A DNA stretch of 64,000 nt. Source: an uncultured Idiomarina sp. (GTDB taxonomy: Bacteria; Pseudomonadota; Gammaproteobacteria; Enterobacterales; Alteromonadaceae). Under the pieces are notes generated by a model. It ran no database searches and was not told the origin of the DNA. It worked only from the letters and a program-made list of their open reading frames with translations. Both the position numbers and the translations under genes were made by a program. Shown here piece by piece: positions 38,832 to 49,162 of the stretch (positions are counted from its first letter, which is position 1; the number at the start of each line of letters is the position of its first letter). The DNA lies in assembly GCA_946885915.1 (NCBI GenBank), contig CAMPHF010000005.1, positions 62,001 to 126,000 of the forward strand, written 5' to 3'.

Positions 38832-39338
38832 TTAGGCTTTCGAGTAGTGATCGGCAAGCGCGAGTAATTGTGAGCGTAAGGGCTCCTCGCAATGTTGTGC
38901 TTGTTGCCGAAGCTTAGTCACGGCGTCCGTTGGCGTCGGTTCTGCCGCTGGCGTTGACGTCGGTTGCGCTAGCGCCTCTGGTTGGGTCCCAAATAACTGC
39001 TGTAAGTGTTGAAAAAGAGCAGGTGCAACAACCACTTCAAGCCGTTGCACCGCAAACGTCGCATCTTGATTGAAATGGGTTATAATGGCGTGTTCATGCT
39101 GTTGTACGTGCTTGGCCCAAGCGGCCGAACGCGTGGCAATTTTCAGTTGTGAGCCTTGTACTTTGAGCACCCGTGCTTGTGTGGCCGAAACGCTTGGCAA
39201 CGCAGCAGCGAAAAGCTGTTGCCAGTCACGGAATCGCTCGGTAAAGTCGTGAAAATGACGCAGTGAAGGTTTGTTGGCTATTTTAGTCAGCGCTTGTGGA
39301 CGTAAACGCCGATGATTCGGTGGTCGAGATGACGCCAT
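38832..39338 (-). CDS. dciA: DciA (DUF721), replicative-helicase operator protein
   Basis: DUF721-family protein; DciA interacts with DnaB and is the ancestral helicase-loading partner in bacteria lacking DnaC. The DUF721 domain occupies about residues 22–118, with QLFAAALPSVSATQARVLKV and the LKIATRSAAWAKHVQQHE motif; the C-terminal third is Gln/Pro/Thr-rich and low in complexity. The ATG at 39338 has GGAGG seven bases upstream. 168 residues. It stands between lpxC and secA, where relatives of this lineage keep it, divergent from the M23 peptidase gene. Confidence 0.87.
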   Translation of the reverse strand: MASSRPPNHRRLRPQALTKIANKPSLRHFHDFTERFRDWQQLFAAALPSVSATQARVLKVQGSQLKIATRSAAWAKHVQQHEHAIITHFNQDATFAVQRLEVVVAPALFQHLQQLFGTQPEALAQPTSTPAAEPTPTDAVTKLRQQAQHCEEPLRSQLLALADHYSKA

Positions 39339-39397
39339 GAGCAAACCTCCGAACTGAGCAAAGACTCAGATTGACGCGAACAGCAACGAGAGATTTT

Positions 39398-40333
39398 ATG
39401 AGTTTATCAGTGTTCTATCGCGGCGCCAAAATCAAATTTGGTATCCGCCTCAGTCGACGTCGCTTATTGTCACTCGCCGGGTTAATGGCATTGGCATGGG
39501 TAGCCTACAGCCAGCCATGGCAATATCGTGGCGTTGATCCGCAATTTGCCCAGCAACAAATAAGCCAAGCCCAACGCAAAGTAGCATTGGAGCAACAAGC
39601 TTTAGCTGAGTTAAAGCAAGATACCGAGAAAAAATTAACCGCCATGACGCTTTACCTTGGCGAGTTGCGTGCACAAATGCGTCGCTTAGATGCACTTGGA
39701 CAGCGCTTAGCCCAAGTCGCAGAAGTCGATAACGGCGAGTTTTCCTTTGATGAAGCAATGCCAGTCGGCGGCCCTGAAACTGTGGTGACTGAATACCCAT
39801 TGGTGGACGGCCGGGATGTGTTGCAGCAAATTGACGACATGCTGGTGCAGCTGTCGGACAAGCAAAAACAGTTATCGCTGCTCGAGGCGGTAATGATGAA
39901 TCACAATATTAGCAACGAAAGTTTCATTGCGGGACGGCCGATTACTTCTGGTTGGATGTCGTCGCAATATGGTATTCGCAAAGACCCCTTTAGCGGCAAT
40001 CCAGCCATGCATAAAGGGTTGGATTTCGCGAGTTACGACGAAGATGTGCAAGTGATTGCGACCGGAGCAGGCGTCGTTACCTGGGCGGGCGAGCGCTATG
40101 GTTATGGTAATCTGGTCGAAATCGACCATGGTGCGGGGTTAAAAACGCGTTATGGGCACAACCAGAGTTTACTCATAAAAGAAGGGGACGTGGTGACCCG
40201 TGGCCAAGCGATTGCCACCATGGGCAGTACTGGCCGCTCAACCGGTCCTCATGTGCATTACGAAGTTTTGCGTAATGGGCGCCAAATCGATCCGTATAAA
40301 TTTGTCTATCGGAAAGTAGATGAGCCGAACTAG
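39398..40333 (+). CDS. M23 family (LytM-type) peptidoglycan metallopeptidase, membrane-anchored
   Basis: Probable cell-wall endopeptidase. One N-terminal membrane helix (about 20–38), a coiled-coil segment (about 48–110) and a C-terminal LytM/M23 domain (about 180–300) are visible. Zinc and catalytic residues appear intact: His205 and Asp209 (HKGLDF), His254 (GHNQSL) and His285/His287 (HVHYE), so it should be active, unlike the degenerate EnvC/NlpD activators. The ATG at 39398 has a GAGAG upstream. It occupies the place of secM before secA, the usual position of such a gene in marine gammaproteobacteria. No specific name is warranted. Confidence 0.9.
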   Translation: MSLSVFYRGAKIKFGIRLSRRRLLSLAGLMALAWVAYSQPWQYRGVDPQFAQQQISQAQRKVALEQQALAELKQDTEKKLTAMTLYLGELRAQMRRLDALGQRLAQVAEVDNGEFSFDEAMPVGGPETVVTEYPLVDGRDVLQQIDDMLVQLSDKQKQLSLLEAVMMNHNISNESFIAGRPITSGWMSSQYGIRKDPFSGNPAMHKGLDFASYDEDVQVIATGAGVVTWAGERYGYGNLVEIDHGAGLKTRYGHNQSLLIKEGDVVTRGQAIATMGSTGRSTGPHVHYEVLRNGRQIDPYKFVYRKVDEPN

Positions 40334-40388
40334 GGTTTAGGTCGGCGAAAAATTCTGCAACTATTTGCGTATACAAGGGTTGAAAATA

Positions 40389-40443
40389 GGCGGTGACACC
40401 GCCACTTCCTATAAATAATCGACATGCTGCGGCGTACCGCAGC
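40389..40443 (+). promoter_or_regulatory. Two hairpins in the secA leader
   Basis: GGCGGT/ACCGCC (40389–40403; extendable to a 15-base near-perfect palindrome) and GCTGCGG/CCGCAGC with a CGTA tetraloop (40426–40443) lie in the 132-bp M23–secA gap, the second ending just before the GGGGA ribosome-binding site (40448–40452). No SecM-like arrest peptide is found here, so these structures are candidates for secA control. A TATAAA at 40410 lacks a good −35. Confidence 0.45.
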
Positions 40444-40465
40444 CAACGGGGACGTAACTAACATC

Positions 40466-43189
40466 ATGTTTGGTAGTATATTTCGTAAAGTATTTGGCAG
40501 CCGCAACGACCGAATTCTCAAATCACTCCAAAAGCAAGTCACCCAAATCAATGCGCTCGAGCCTGAGTTCGAGGCTTTAAGCGACACCGAGCTACAACAA
40601 AAAACTAAAGAGTTTCGGCAGCGTTTAAATGATGGTGCGGGCCTGGACAGTTTGTTAGTTGAAGCTTTCGCGACGGTGCGTGAAGCATCCAAGCGGGTGT
40701 TCAAAATGCGCCATTTCGACGTGCAGTTAGTGGGCGGTATGATCTTAAACGATAACCGCATCGCCGAAATGCGTACGGGTGAGGGTAAAACCTTAACCGC
40801 AACTTTACCTGCATACTTGAACGCGCTCACTGGCCGTGGTGTGCACGTGATTACGGTGAACGACTATTTGGCGCGGCGTGACGCCGAGTGGAACCGCCCG
40901 TTATTTGAGTTTCTAGGCATGACGGTGGCGTTCAACATTCCGGGAATGAGTCCGCCAGATAAGAAGGCCGCCTATCAAGCGGATATTACCTACGGTACGA
41001 ATAACGAATTTGGCTTTGACTACTTGCGCGACAACATGGCGTTCAGTCCGCAGGAGCGGGTACAACGCGACCTTTACTACGCCATTGTTGACGAAGTTGA
41101 CTCCATCTTGATTGATGAAGCACGAACCCCACTCATTATTTCTGGGGCTGCGGAAGATAGCTCCGAATTATACCGCCTGATGAATGATATTGTGCCGCTC
41201 TTACAGCGCCAAGATCAGGAAGATAAAGAAGATGAACGTGGTGAAGGTGACTTCACCATTGATGAAAAAGCCCGCCAGTTACATCTGACCGAACATGGTC
41301 AGGAACACATTGAAGAAATCCTGCATGAGCGCGGTATTTTAGCAGCTGATCAATCTTTATATTCAGCAGCCAACATTAACCTGCTACACCATGTGAATGC
41401 GGCGTTACGCGCCCATCACTTGTTCAGTAAAGACGTTGATTACATCGTCAAAGACGATCAAATTGTGATTGTCGATGAGCATACCGGCCGGACCATGGAA
41501 GGACGCCGTTGGTCTGAAGGTCTGCATCAAGCCGTTGAAGCCAAAGAAGGTGTGCGGATCCAAAATGAGAACCAAACCTTAGCCTCAATTACCTTCCAGA
41601 ATTATTTCCGCCTGTACGAAAAATTGGCAGGTATGACGGGTACGGCCGACACTGAAGCATTCGAGTTTCAGCATATTTATGGCTTAGAAACTGTTGTTAT
41701 TCCAACCAACAAACCGATGATTCGTGACGATCGCGCCGACTTGATTTTCCTCACTGCGGAAGAGAAATACGAAGCCATTGTCGATGATATCGAGGCCTGT
41801 CGGAAAGCGCAGCGGCCAGTATTGGTGGGCACTATCTCGATTGAGAATTCTGAGGTGCTGTCAACCTTGCTCAACCAGCGCAAAATTCCGCATAGCGTAT
41901 TGAATGCCAAGTTCCACGCCCAAGAAGCGGATATTATTGCGCAAGCGGGTCGTGCTGGCGCGGTGACCATTGCCACTAACATGGCGGGCCGCGGTACCGA
42001 CATTATGTTGGGCGGTAATTGGATGTCTGAAATTGAGAAATTAGAAGCACCAGATAACGCCAAGATTGACAGCATTAAACAGGCGTGGAAAGCACGTCAT
42101 GATGAAGTTATTGCTGCCGGTGGTTTACACATTATTGGTACTGAGCGGCACGAATCACGCCGTATCGACAATCAGTTACGCGGTCGCTCAGGCCGCCAAG
42201 GCGACCCAGGTTCATCGCGCTTTTATTTATCCTTAGAAGATCCGCTGATGCGTATTTTCGCTTCCGATCGGATGGCGTCAATGATGAAGCGGTTAGGGAT
42301 GAAACGCGGCGAAGCTATTGAGCATCCGTGGGTCACCAAGGCAATCGAGAACGCTCAGCGCAAAGTTGAGGGACGCAACTTCGATATCCGTAAGCAATTA
42401 CTCGAATACGATGATGTTGCGAACGACCAGCGTAAGGTTGTGTACGAGCAGCGCAACGAGCTACTCGATGAAGGGGATATTTCAGAAACCATTAAAGCGA
42501 TTCGTGGTGACGTGATTGACCAAGTCATTAGCGAGTATATTCCGCCGCAGTCGCTTGAAGAGATGTGGAATGTAGAAGGGTTAGAAGAGCGTTTACGCGC
42601 TGACTTCGCCATCGAGCTACCCATTCAGCGTTGGTTAGATGAAGACGACAAATTTCATGAAGAAATACTGCGCGAGCGTATTCAAGAGATGCTCGACAAA
42701 GCATACGAGATGAAAGAGCAGCAGGTTGGTCCGGCCGTGATGCGCCAACTGGAAAAGGCGATTATGCTGCAAAGTCTTGATAGTCACTGGAAAGAGCATC
42801 TGGCGCAGATGGATCAACTGCGTCAAGGCATTCATTTACGTGGCTATGCGCAAAAGAATCCGAAACAAGAATACAAGCGCGAAGCATTCGAACTCTTTAG
42901 CGATATGCTCGAAGCCTTAAAGATAGAAGTGATTAGCTTGTTGTGTAAAGTGCGGATCCGGGCCGAAGAAGAGGTTGAGGCTGTTGAAGAGCAGCGCCGT
43001 AAGGCTGCCGAAGCGTCGCCACGCCAGTATCAACACGAACAAGTGAGTGCAACTGGTGCGACCGCGCCTTCGCCTGATGCCGCGAGCGGACAACCGCAAC
43101 AACGCACCGCGCCGAAAGTTGGCCGGAATGATCCTTGCCCCTGTGGCTCAGGCAAAAAGTATAAGCAGTGTCATGGCAAACTCGCCTGA
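40466..43189 (+). CDS. secA: SecA, preprotein translocase ATPase
   Basis: Motor ATPase driving proteins through SecYEG. The ATG at 40466 gives [16 protein letters not shown], matching family N-termini; an in-frame ATG at 40424 would add 14 residues encoded by the leader hairpin and is unlikely. Walker A GEGKT is at 105–109, Walker B region [14 protein letters not shown] follows, with helicase-like motifs ([25 protein letters not shown]) in NBD2. The C-terminal SEC-C zinc motif [14 protein letters not shown] that binds SecB/ribosomes is intact. 907 residues. Confidence 0.97.
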   Translation: MFGSIFRKVFGSRNDRILKSLQKQVTQINALEPEFEALSDTELQQKTKEFRQRLNDGAGLDSLLVEAFATVREASKRVFKMRHFDVQLVGGMILNDNRIAEMRTGEGKTLTATLPAYLNALTGRGVHVITVNDYLARRDAEWNRPLFEFLGMTVAFNIPGMSPPDKKAAYQADITYGTNNEFGFDYLRDNMAFSPQERVQRDLYYAIVDEVDSILIDEARTPLIISGAAEDSSELYRLMNDIVPLLQRQDQEDKEDERGEGDFTIDEKARQLHLTEHGQEHIEEILHERGILAADQSLYSAANINLLHHVNAALRAHHLFSKDVDYIVKDDQIVIVDEHTGRTMEGRRWSEGLHQAVEAKEGVRIQNENQTLASITFQNYFRLYEKLAGMTGTADTEAFEFQHIYGLETVVIPTNKPMIRDDRADLIFLTAEEKYEAIVDDIEACRKAQRPVLVGTISIENSEVLSTLLNQRKIPHSVLNAKFHAQEADIIAQAGRAGAVTIATNMAGRGTDIMLGGNWMSEIEKLEAPDNAKIDSIKQAWKARHDEVIAAGGLHIIGTERHESRRIDNQLRGRSGRQGDPGSSRFYLSLEDPLMRIFASDRMASMMKRLGMKRGEAIEHPWVTKAIENAQRKVEGRNFDIRKQLLEYDDVANDQRKVVYEQRNELLDEGDISETIKAIRGDVIDQVISEYIPPQSLEEMWNVEGLEERLRADFAIELPIQRWLDEDDKFHEEILRERIQEMLDKAYEMKEQQVGPAVMRQLEKAIMLQSLDSHWKEHLAQMDQLRQGIHLRGYAQKNPKQEYKREAFELFSDMLEALKIEVISLLCKVRIRAEEEVEAVEEQRRKAAEASPRQYQHEQVSATGATAPSPDAASGQPQQRTAPKVGRNDPCPCGSGKKYKQCHGKLA

Positions 43190-43586
43190 TAGTACGACCG
43201 CTACCGTGCATGTGGCGGTTGGGATAATTGAAAATGAGGCCGGTGACATTTTTATTAGCCGGCGTCATGCGCATCTACACCAAGGCGGGAAATGGGAGTT
43301 TCCCGGCGGCAAAGTAGAAGCCAACGAGACTGTGATGGCGGCGTTGCAGCGTGAATTACGCGAAGAATGCAATATTGAAGTAGAAGCCGCCGCGCCCTTG
43401 ACGGTGGTTAGCCATGCTTACCCGGATAAGCAGGTGTTACTCGACGTTTGGCGGGTAACGGCTTATCGCGGTGAAGTACGCCAACGTGAAGGTCAAGAAT
43501 GGTTATGGGTGCCGTTGCACGAGCTTGAGGCCTATCCTTTTCCAGCGGCGAATGAGCCTATTCTAAGCGCGTTACACCACCGCTAG
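43173..43586 (+). CDS. mutT: MutT, 8-oxo-dGTP diphosphatase (Nudix)
   Basis: Nudix hydrolase that removes 8-oxo-dGTP from the nucleotide pool. The Nudix box is complete: [20 protein letters not shown] followed by EC (about residues 45–66). The ATG at 43173 overlaps the secA 3' end by 17 bases and gives 137 residues, close to E. coli MutT (129); longer readings extend into secA. secA–mutT is the standard neighbour pair. It ends 11 bases before convergent yacG with no terminator visible between them. Confidence 0.93.
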   Translation: MANSPDSTTATVHVAVGIIENEAGDIFISRRHAHLHQGGKWEFPGGKVEANETVMAALQRELREECNIEVEAAAPLTVVSHAYPDKQVLLDVWRVTAYRGEVRQREGQEWLWVPLHELEAYPFPAANEPILSALHHR

Positions 43587-43597
43587 TTACCACTTTC

Positions 43598-43813
43598 CTA
43601 ATCGTAATCAGGGTCATCCTCTTGGACGAATTCTGGCGCTGTTGCGCCAGCAATTTTATGGCTCTCGCTAGCCCATTCCCCCAAATCAATCAACCGACAA
43701 CGGTCACTGCAAAATGGTTTAAAGCTAGAGGCTGCTTCCCATTTCACCTTGGTTTTGCAGGTGGGGCAGTCTACTTCTATAGCTGACTTGGCGTGGATAG
43801 GGGTTACTGACAT
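43598..43813 (-). CDS. yacG: YacG, zinc-binding DNA gyrase inhibitor
   Basis: Small zinc protein that inhibits DNA gyrase by binding GyrB. Four Cys ligands are present as CPTC and CSDRC with the [11 protein letters not shown] signature. With the start at 43813 it is 71 residues; an ATG at 43822 would add three. Both starts lie inside the end of zapD, so translation is probably coupled; a weak GAG lies at proper distance before 43813. An acidic tail (EDDPDYD) is typical. Confidence 0.92.
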   Translation of the reverse strand: MSVTPIHAKSAIEVDCPTCKTKVKWEAASSFKPFCSDRCRLIDLGEWASESHKIAGATAPEFVQEDDPDYD

Positions 43814-44574
43814 AGCGGGCATCTCGCAATCAAAAATTCTACATCGTGTTCAAAGGACGCGCGACCCTGCTCAGGCTCACTGCGCATAAATCTAATACTA
43901 TAACGCTGTTTATGGCCACTCACGACGGGATACGCCGGCACCGCAGCGGGAATTTGTAATCTTAATAAGGCTAAGGCTTCGGTATTCTCTTGGAATAAGC
44001 CGAGGGCGGCTATCGCACCGGTGAAGGGCACTTGTTCGCGCAGCATATGCAGCTCCAACGCCAGCGCTTGCGCCAGCTCCGCCAGTTCCGACCACCACAG
44101 TGCCTGAGCCTGCTGGCGACTCGCGGGTGGTTGCGCAAGCCAATAATGTAGCTGCGGCAAATCGAAATTACAGGTGCCGCCGGGCATTGCAAAGCGCTGC
44201 CGAATACTCGCTAAAAAACGAGTTTGTTTTAACGCACTACCAATTCGTGAAGCTCGAGTGAGTGCAAGGTAACTTTGCTCAAGTTGGTTGCGGGTTGCCT
44301 CTAGTGCCGGACTGCTGACATCAGGATGAGCTGCCCAAAACTGTAACTGGGTTTTGCGGCGCTCTAAATCCTTCAATAAGTCGGTTCGAATATCGCTGCG
44401 TTCACACAAATCTAAAATCGCGAAGAGGGTATTGAAGTAACCCATATAATCTTCGGAAGTAACAGTTTGCTGGGGACGCATTTGTTGAAATAGGTGCTCG
44501 AGTCGCAAATAGGTCCGTACCCGCTCATGGAGCGGGTATTCATAACTAATCATCGTAGTGGCGGACTCGGTCAT
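43804..44574 (-). CDS. zapD: ZapD, FtsZ-bundling protein
   Basis: Binds the FtsZ C-terminal peptide and cross-links filaments. The sequence aligns along its whole length with E. coli ZapD (YacF): [21 protein letters not shown] at the N-terminus, [31 protein letters not shown] and the ISGHKxR(Y)SIRFM stretch (here [13 protein letters not shown]). 256 residues, slightly longer than E. coli. It overlaps yacG and follows coaE after 17 bases. Confidence 0.93.
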   Translation of the reverse strand: MTESATTMISYEYPLHERVRTYLRLEHLFQQMRPQQTVTSEDYMGYFNTLFAILDLCERSDIRTDLLKDLERRKTQLQFWAAHPDVSSPALEATRNQLEQSYLALTRASRIGSALKQTRFLASIRQRFAMPGGTCNFDLPQLHYWLAQPPASRQQAQALWWSELAELAQALALELHMLREQVPFTGAIAALGLFQENTEALALLRLQIPAAVPAYPVVSGHKQRYSIRFMRSEPEQGRASFEHDVEFLIARCPLCQ

Positions 44575-44591
44575 GCCCCTATGATAGCGAC

Positions 44592-45197
44592 TTAAATGGC
44601 GGTTGCAATGGCTAAGTACTGAGCGTGTAGCCGTTCAACTTGTGGTTCGAGTGCGTCAATGTCACCGTTGTTATCAATAATGTCATCGGCACGGGCCAGC
44701 CGACTTGTTCGATCGATTTGGGCGCTCATAATGGCCTTTACCTGATTGTCACTCACCCCATCGCGAGCGCTTGTTCGAGCCCGTTGTTGCGCTGCTGTCA
44801 CATCAACCACGAGTACGCGTTGGCATAAGCGGTCGAGCTGATTTTCCAACAGTAAAGGTGCCGACAAGATGACGTAAGGTGAGCGTGCTTGGTTGAGCTC
44901 ATGCTCAATCGCACGGCGTATCACCGGATGCATCAGTGCGTTTAAGCGCGCTTTCGCGGTCTCGTCGCTAAAAATAAGGTCGCGTAGATAGGCACGATTA
45001 AGCTCACCAGCTGGCGTCAAGACGCCGGCGCCAAATGCCTGTGCGATTGCCGCAAGCAGGGGTTCACCCGGCGCTACAACCGCTTTTGCAATGACATCAG
45101 CGTCGACAATGGTAATGCCCCGTGCGGCGAATAAGTCAGTGACCGTGGTTTTACCGCTACCAATGCCGCCGGTCACGCCTACGATAAAAGCTGCCAC
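44592..45197 (-). CDS. coaE: CoaE, dephospho-CoA kinase
   Basis: Last enzyme of coenzyme A synthesis, phosphorylating the 3'-OH of dephospho-CoA. P-loop GGIGSGKT is at residues 10–17, with DADVIAK and LSAPLLLENQ substrate motifs. The GTG at 45197 is the start: AAGGA lies seven bases upstream and the product (201 residues) begins MAAFIVGVTGGIGSGK, the family N-terminus; upstream in-frame codons belong to pilD. A short gap of four bases separates it from the pilD stop. Confidence 0.94.
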   Translation of the reverse strand: MAAFIVGVTGGIGSGKTTVTDLFAARGITIVDADVIAKAVVAPGEPLLAAIAQAFGAGVLTPAGELNRAYLRDLIFSDETAKARLNALMHPVIRRAIEHELNQARSPYVILSAPLLLENQLDRLCQRVLVVDVTAAQQRARTSARDGVSDNQVKAIMSAQIDRTSRLARADDIIDNNGDIDALEPQVERLHAQYLAIATAI

Positions 45198-45201
45198 CTG
45201 A

Positions 45202-46056
45202 CTATCCTTGTAACCAATACCAATAACTATGTAGCCATTCGGCGCCACGCCACCAGGCCAGCGCACCGCCGATGATTAAAAACGGGCCAAACGGAATAGG
45301 AGCACCCCGTTGGCTAGGCCGGAGCAATTGCCAAATGATGCCAATTAACGCGCCACTGAAAGCGGCGACAATGACCACCACGGGTAGTAATTGCCAGCCG
45401 AGCCATGCCCCCATGGCGGCGAGTAATTTAAAGTCGCCGTACCCCATACCATCGCGGCCGGTGAGCAGCTTAAAGCCCCAGAACACTGTCCATAGCGACA
45501 AATAGCCGGCGCTGGCGCCAATGATAGCGTCGCGCGGCGTTACCGTATCGCTGAACAGGCTAAACCACAGGCCTAACCACAATAGCGATAAGGTCAGCGA
45601 GTCGGGCAATAGCATCGCGTCTAGGTCGATAAAGAACAACGCGATGAGCAGTGCTGCGCCGAGCATGTAAAAGTAAGGCGCAGTTTGCAGCATGCCAAAA
45701 TGCCAACCAATAGTGGCAAAAATAACGCCTGTGAGCAGCTCAACGCCGGGGTAACGCCATGAAATTGCCACCCCACAAGCCCGACACTTGGCTCGTAATA
45801 GCACCCAGCTTAGCACTGGAATATTGTCATACCAGGCGATGTGATGTTTACAGTATGGGCAGTGGGACGCGGGTTTGGCCAGGCTAATGGGATCTGCAGG
45901 CGGCTGCTGGTCGCAATCGGCTTGCCACTGTTGCGCTAATTGCTTGGGTAAGCGCGCAATCACGACGTTCAGAAAACTACCAATGGCGAGGCCAATGAGG
46001 CCCGCAAGTAACAGCACTGAGCCAGTTTCAGGCGCATATAGGGGTAAGAATGACAT
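45202..46056 (-). CDS. pilD: PilD, prepilin leader peptidase/N-methyltransferase
   Basis: Inner-membrane aspartic protease that cleaves type IV pilin and pseudopilin leaders and methylates the new N-terminus. The N-terminal zinc domain carries two CxxC pairs (CPYC about 66–69 and CRAC about 91–94) with the PVLSWVLLR signature, and the catalytic Asp residues are in FIDLDAMLLPD and GMGYGDFKLLAAMGAW. Eight hydrophobic segments. 284 residues. Confidence 0.95.
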   Translation of the reverse strand: MSFLPLYAPETGSVLLLAGLIGLAIGSFLNVVIARLPKQLAQQWQADCDQQPPADPISLAKPASHCPYCKHHIAWYDNIPVLSWVLLRAKCRACGVAISWRYPGVELLTGVIFATIGWHFGMLQTAPYFYMLGAALLIALFFIDLDAMLLPDSLTLSLLWLGLWFSLFSDTVTPRDAIIGASAGYLSLWTVFWGFKLLTGRDGMGYGDFKLLAAMGAWLGWQLLPVVVIVAAFSGALIGIIWQLLRPSQRGAPIPFGPFLIIGGALAWWRGAEWLHSYWYWLQG

Positions 46057-46065
46057 CCGAATCCT

Positions 46066-47304
46066 TTATCGAACCACGTTACCTAGCTGGAAGATAGGCA
46101 AATACATTGAAATAATTAAGCCACCGACGAGCACCCCAATCACCACCATAATAATAGGCTCTAACAGGGCGGTTAAACCATCGACCAAATCGTCTACTTG
46201 GCGCTCATAAATACTTGCCACCTTAGCTAGCATGTCATCTACAGCACCAGCCTCTTCGCCGATTCGCACCATTTGAGTGACCATTTCGGGAAATAAGTTG
46301 ACGTTCTGCATGGCCGTATTCATTTGCATACCAGAGCTTACTTCCTCACGGATTTGTAAGATAGCATCTCGATAGACGGCGTTGCCGGCTGCGCCCGCGG
46401 CCGACTCTAGCGCATCCATTAAGGGCACGCCCGCGGCAAAGGTAGTCGAGAGGGTACGAGCATAGCGGGCAACAGCCGCTTTGTGCAAAATACTGCCCAC
46501 CACCGGAACCTTCAATACCACGCGGTCGACCCGATCGCGTAAACGACGACTCTTGCGATGTTGATGCCTAAATAACAAACCAGCACCAACAGCTGCGGCG
46601 ACAAAGTGTAGAAAGTAATTTTGTAGCCCTTCGGAAATCGCGATCACTAATTGAGTGAAGGCAGGTAATTCCGCACCGAAGTCGTCGAATATGGCCTTAA
46701 ATTGTGGCACCACAAATAGCAGTAGAATAGCCGTTACACCAATGGCGACCACAATCACCGCAATCGGGTAAACCATGGCTTTTTTAATTTTAGCCTTTAG
46801 TGCTTCGGCTTTTTCACGGTAAGTCGCAATGCGATCATAGATGGTTTCTAAGGAGCCAGATTGCTCACCCGCGTGCACTAGGTCACAGTATAAGTCGTCA
46901 AAATACAGCGGATGTTTGCGTAATGAGTCGGCCAATGGCGAACCAGAACTTACTTCATTGGCCACCGCCAGCACCAACTGCCGCATTTTCAAATTGTCAG
47001 TGCCGCGGGCAATCATATCGAGGGATTGTAATAGCGGTACGCCGGCGGCAAGCATGGTGGCGAGCTGGCGGGTCATGACCGCCATATCTTGGCTGGTGAT
47101 GGTTTGCCGCCGCCAAAACGGCTGGGTTTTCTTGACGATCTTACCCGGCGCAATACCTTGCTCGCGCAGCTGCGCGCGTACTTGCTTTACCGTGTCACCA
47201 CGCGCAATACCTTGTACCTTGCGTCCGCGGCGGTTAATACCCTGCCACTTGAACTCATTTAGCTGTGGTGTGTTCTTGGTCAGTTTGGTTCCAGCTCTCG
47301 CCAT
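46066..47304 (-). CDS. pilC: PilC, type IV pilus inner-membrane platform protein
   Basis: Polytopic platform protein that couples ATPases PilB/PilT to pilin insertion. Two T2SF domains (about 80–200 and 285–405) are recognisable, with membrane helices near 178–200, 230–250 and 385–405, and an N-terminal cytoplasmic stretch F(K)WQGINRRGRKVQG. 412 residues. It lies nine bases before pilD and 54 after pilB. Confidence 0.94.
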   Translation of the reverse strand: MARAGTKLTKNTPQLNEFKWQGINRRGRKVQGIARGDTVKQVRAQLREQGIAPGKIVKKTQPFWRRQTITSQDMAVMTRQLATMLAAGVPLLQSLDMIARGTDNLKMRQLVLAVANEVSSGSPLADSLRKHPLYFDDLYCDLVHAGEQSGSLETIYDRIATYREKAEALKAKIKKAMVYPIAVIVVAIGVTAILLLFVVPQFKAIFDDFGAELPAFTQLVIAISEGLQNYFLHFVAAAVGAGLLFRHQHRKSRRLRDRVDRVVLKVPVVGSILHKAAVARYARTLSTTFAAGVPLMDALESAAGAAGNAVYRDAILQIREEVSSGMQMNTAMQNVNLFPEMVTQMVRIGEEAGAVDDMLAKVASIYERQVDDLVDGLTALLEPIIMVVIGVLVGGLIISMYLPIFQLGNVVR

Positions 47305-47358
47305 CAGGTTACTCGTTACTAGCTAAGGTTGATTCTGCGCGTTGCCGTTCGCCACGGC

Positions 47359-49062
47359 TTAGCCGTTTTGAAACGAGGTAATACGATTCGCTTCGGCGAG
47401 GCTAATCGTGCCTCTGGCAACCTTCAGTAAGGCCGATTGACGAAGGCTGCTGACCCCGTCGCGACTTGCTTGTGCGCTAATGTCCAGTACCGACGCTTGT
47501 TGTAGAATAAGGCTTTGAATCGACTCTGTCACGGGGAGAACTTCGTATATCCCTGTACGCCCCCGATAACCCCCGGTGCATTGTTCACAACCCACTGCCT
47601 TGTAGAGTTTTATGGTAGCGAGCTGCTCGCGGGCGAAGCCTTGCCTGAGCAACTCTTGTTCGGGCAAGGTTTCTTTCGCTTTACAATGAGGGCACAGGCG
47701 GCGAGCCAACCGTTGGGCAATAATGAGCGACACTGAGCCGGCTATGTTGTAAGGGGCAACCCCCATATTTTGTAATCGCGTTAGCGTTTCTGCCGCGGAG
47801 TTGGTGTGTAAGGTCGACAGCACTAAGTGACCCGTTTGGGCGGCTTTTATAGCAATTTCAGCGGTCTCTAAATCGCGGATTTCACCCACCATGACCACAT
47901 CCGGATCTTGCCGCAAAAACGAGCGCAGCGCATCGGCAAACGTCAGCCCCGCTTTGGTATTAATTTGAACTTGGTTGACCCCAGGTAAGTTAATTTCCAC
48001 CGGGTCTTCCGCGGTAGAAATATTTACTTCGGGCGTATTCAGTATATTTAACCCAGTGTACAAAGATACGGTTTTACCACTACCAGTGGGTCCGGTGACC
48101 AAGATCATGCCTTGCGGTCGTTGCAGGGCTTTCTCATAAAGTTTTTGCTGCTCGGGCTCATAACCGAGCGATTCTATCCCCAACATAGCGGCCGCAGAAT
48201 CGAGGATCCGCATCACCACCTTTTCACCCCACAAAGTCGGTAGGGTACTCACCCGAAAATCAATGGATTTATTTTTAGATAGTTTGAGCTTGATGCGGCC
48301 ATCTTGAGGTAAGCGTCGCTCGGCAATATCTAGCCGCGCCATCACTTTTAAGCGGGCGGCCATGCGCCCTGCTAGCGACACCGGTGGGCGCGCCACCTCA
48401 TGTAGCACGCCATCAATCCGAAATCGAATGCGATAGTCGTTCTCGTAGGGTTCAAAATGTAAGTCGGAAGCGCCGCGTTTAATCGCGTCGAGTAGCAGCT
48501 TATTAATGTAAATAACGATGGGCGCATCGCTTTGTTCCGGGTTGGCATTGTCGTCTTGCTGTTGCCGTTCTTCTTCTTTATCTAAGGATTGCAGCTCTCG
48601 CTCATCAGCCTCGGTAATGCCCAGCGCGGTCGTCTCGTTCTCCAGCACTTTATCGATGTAGCGGCCGAGAATATCTTCGTTAACTAAGATGGCTTCGGTT
48701 TGTAGCCGAGTGCGGAACTGAAAATCATCCAATGCATCGATGCGAGTCGGGTCTGACATGGCAATAAATAAGGTATTGCCACGCTGGTATAAAGGCAACG
48801 CATGGTGTTTGCGAACCAGCTTCTCATTGACATATTCGGTGGGGATTAAATCAAGGTTAAAACTGGCTAAATCAAACCAAGGCACGTGGTATTCGTGGTA
48901 ACAAATCTCAGCCAGTTGGCTAGCACCAATTAATTTACGCTCAAGCAGCACTGCCGGAAACCCACGCTTTTCTCGATACGCATGTTCACTGCTGCTGTTT
49001 AACGCGGCTTCAGGAACAATATTGTCGCGCAGTAATAAAGCGCCGAGCGTGTGATGCAACAT
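47359..49062 (-). CDS. pilB: PilB, type IV pilus assembly ATPase
   Basis: Hexameric ATPase that powers pilus extension. It has an N-terminal T2SSE_N domain (about 1–140), Walker A GPTGSGKT at 324–331, the Asp box, Walker B ([19 protein letters not shown]), the His box and a tetracysteine zinc motif (CPHC and CEQC near the C-terminus). 567 residues. A clear MshEN cyclic-di-GMP-binding motif is not evident in the N-terminal domain by eye. It is separated from pilA by an intrinsic terminator, so pilA may be made in excess. Confidence 0.95.
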   Translation of the reverse strand: MLHHTLGALLLRDNIVPEAALNSSSEHAYREKRGFPAVLLERKLIGASQLAEICYHEYHVPWFDLASFNLDLIPTEYVNEKLVRKHHALPLYQRGNTLFIAMSDPTRIDALDDFQFRTRLQTEAILVNEDILGRYIDKVLENETTALGITEADERELQSLDKEEERQQQDDNANPEQSDAPIVIYINKLLLDAIKRGASDLHFEPYENDYRIRFRIDGVLHEVARPPVSLAGRMAARLKVMARLDIAERRLPQDGRIKLKLSKNKSIDFRVSTLPTLWGEKVVMRILDSAAAMLGIESLGYEPEQQKLYEKALQRPQGMILVTGPTGSGKTVSLYTGLNILNTPEVNISTAEDPVEINLPGVNQVQINTKAGLTFADALRSFLRQDPDVVMVGEIRDLETAEIAIKAAQTGHLVLSTLHTNSAAETLTRLQNMGVAPYNIAGSVSLIIAQRLARRLCPHCKAKETLPEQELLRQGFAREQLATIKLYKAVGCEQCTGGYRGRTGIYEVLPVTESIQSLILQQASVLDISAQASRDGVSSLRQSALLKVARGTISLAEANRITSFQNG

Positions 49063-49112
49063 AGCCGAGATCCCGTGGTAAGTGTTCAGACATCAAGCAG
49101 TTTAGCAGGGAT

Positions 49113-49138
49113 AAAAAAGCTCGCACCTAAGTGCGAGC
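49113..49138 (-). terminator. Intrinsic terminator after pilA
   Basis: On the minus strand GCTCGCAC pairs with GTGCGAGC around a TTAG loop, followed by six T residues. It separates abundant pilA mRNA from pilBCD. Confidence 0.9.
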
Positions 49139-49162
49139 TCAACAGGGAGAGAAAATTTTAGT

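Noticed and set aside
40424..40465. Upstream in-frame ATG extending SecA by 14 residues
   Set aside because: The extension is encoded by the leader hairpin, lacks a ribosome-binding site and does not match SecA N-termini, whereas 40466 does.
38832..40465. A SecM-type arrest peptide upstream of secA
   Set aside because: Neither dciA nor the M23 peptidase has a C-terminal arrest-like motif, and no small exported frame lies in the gap.
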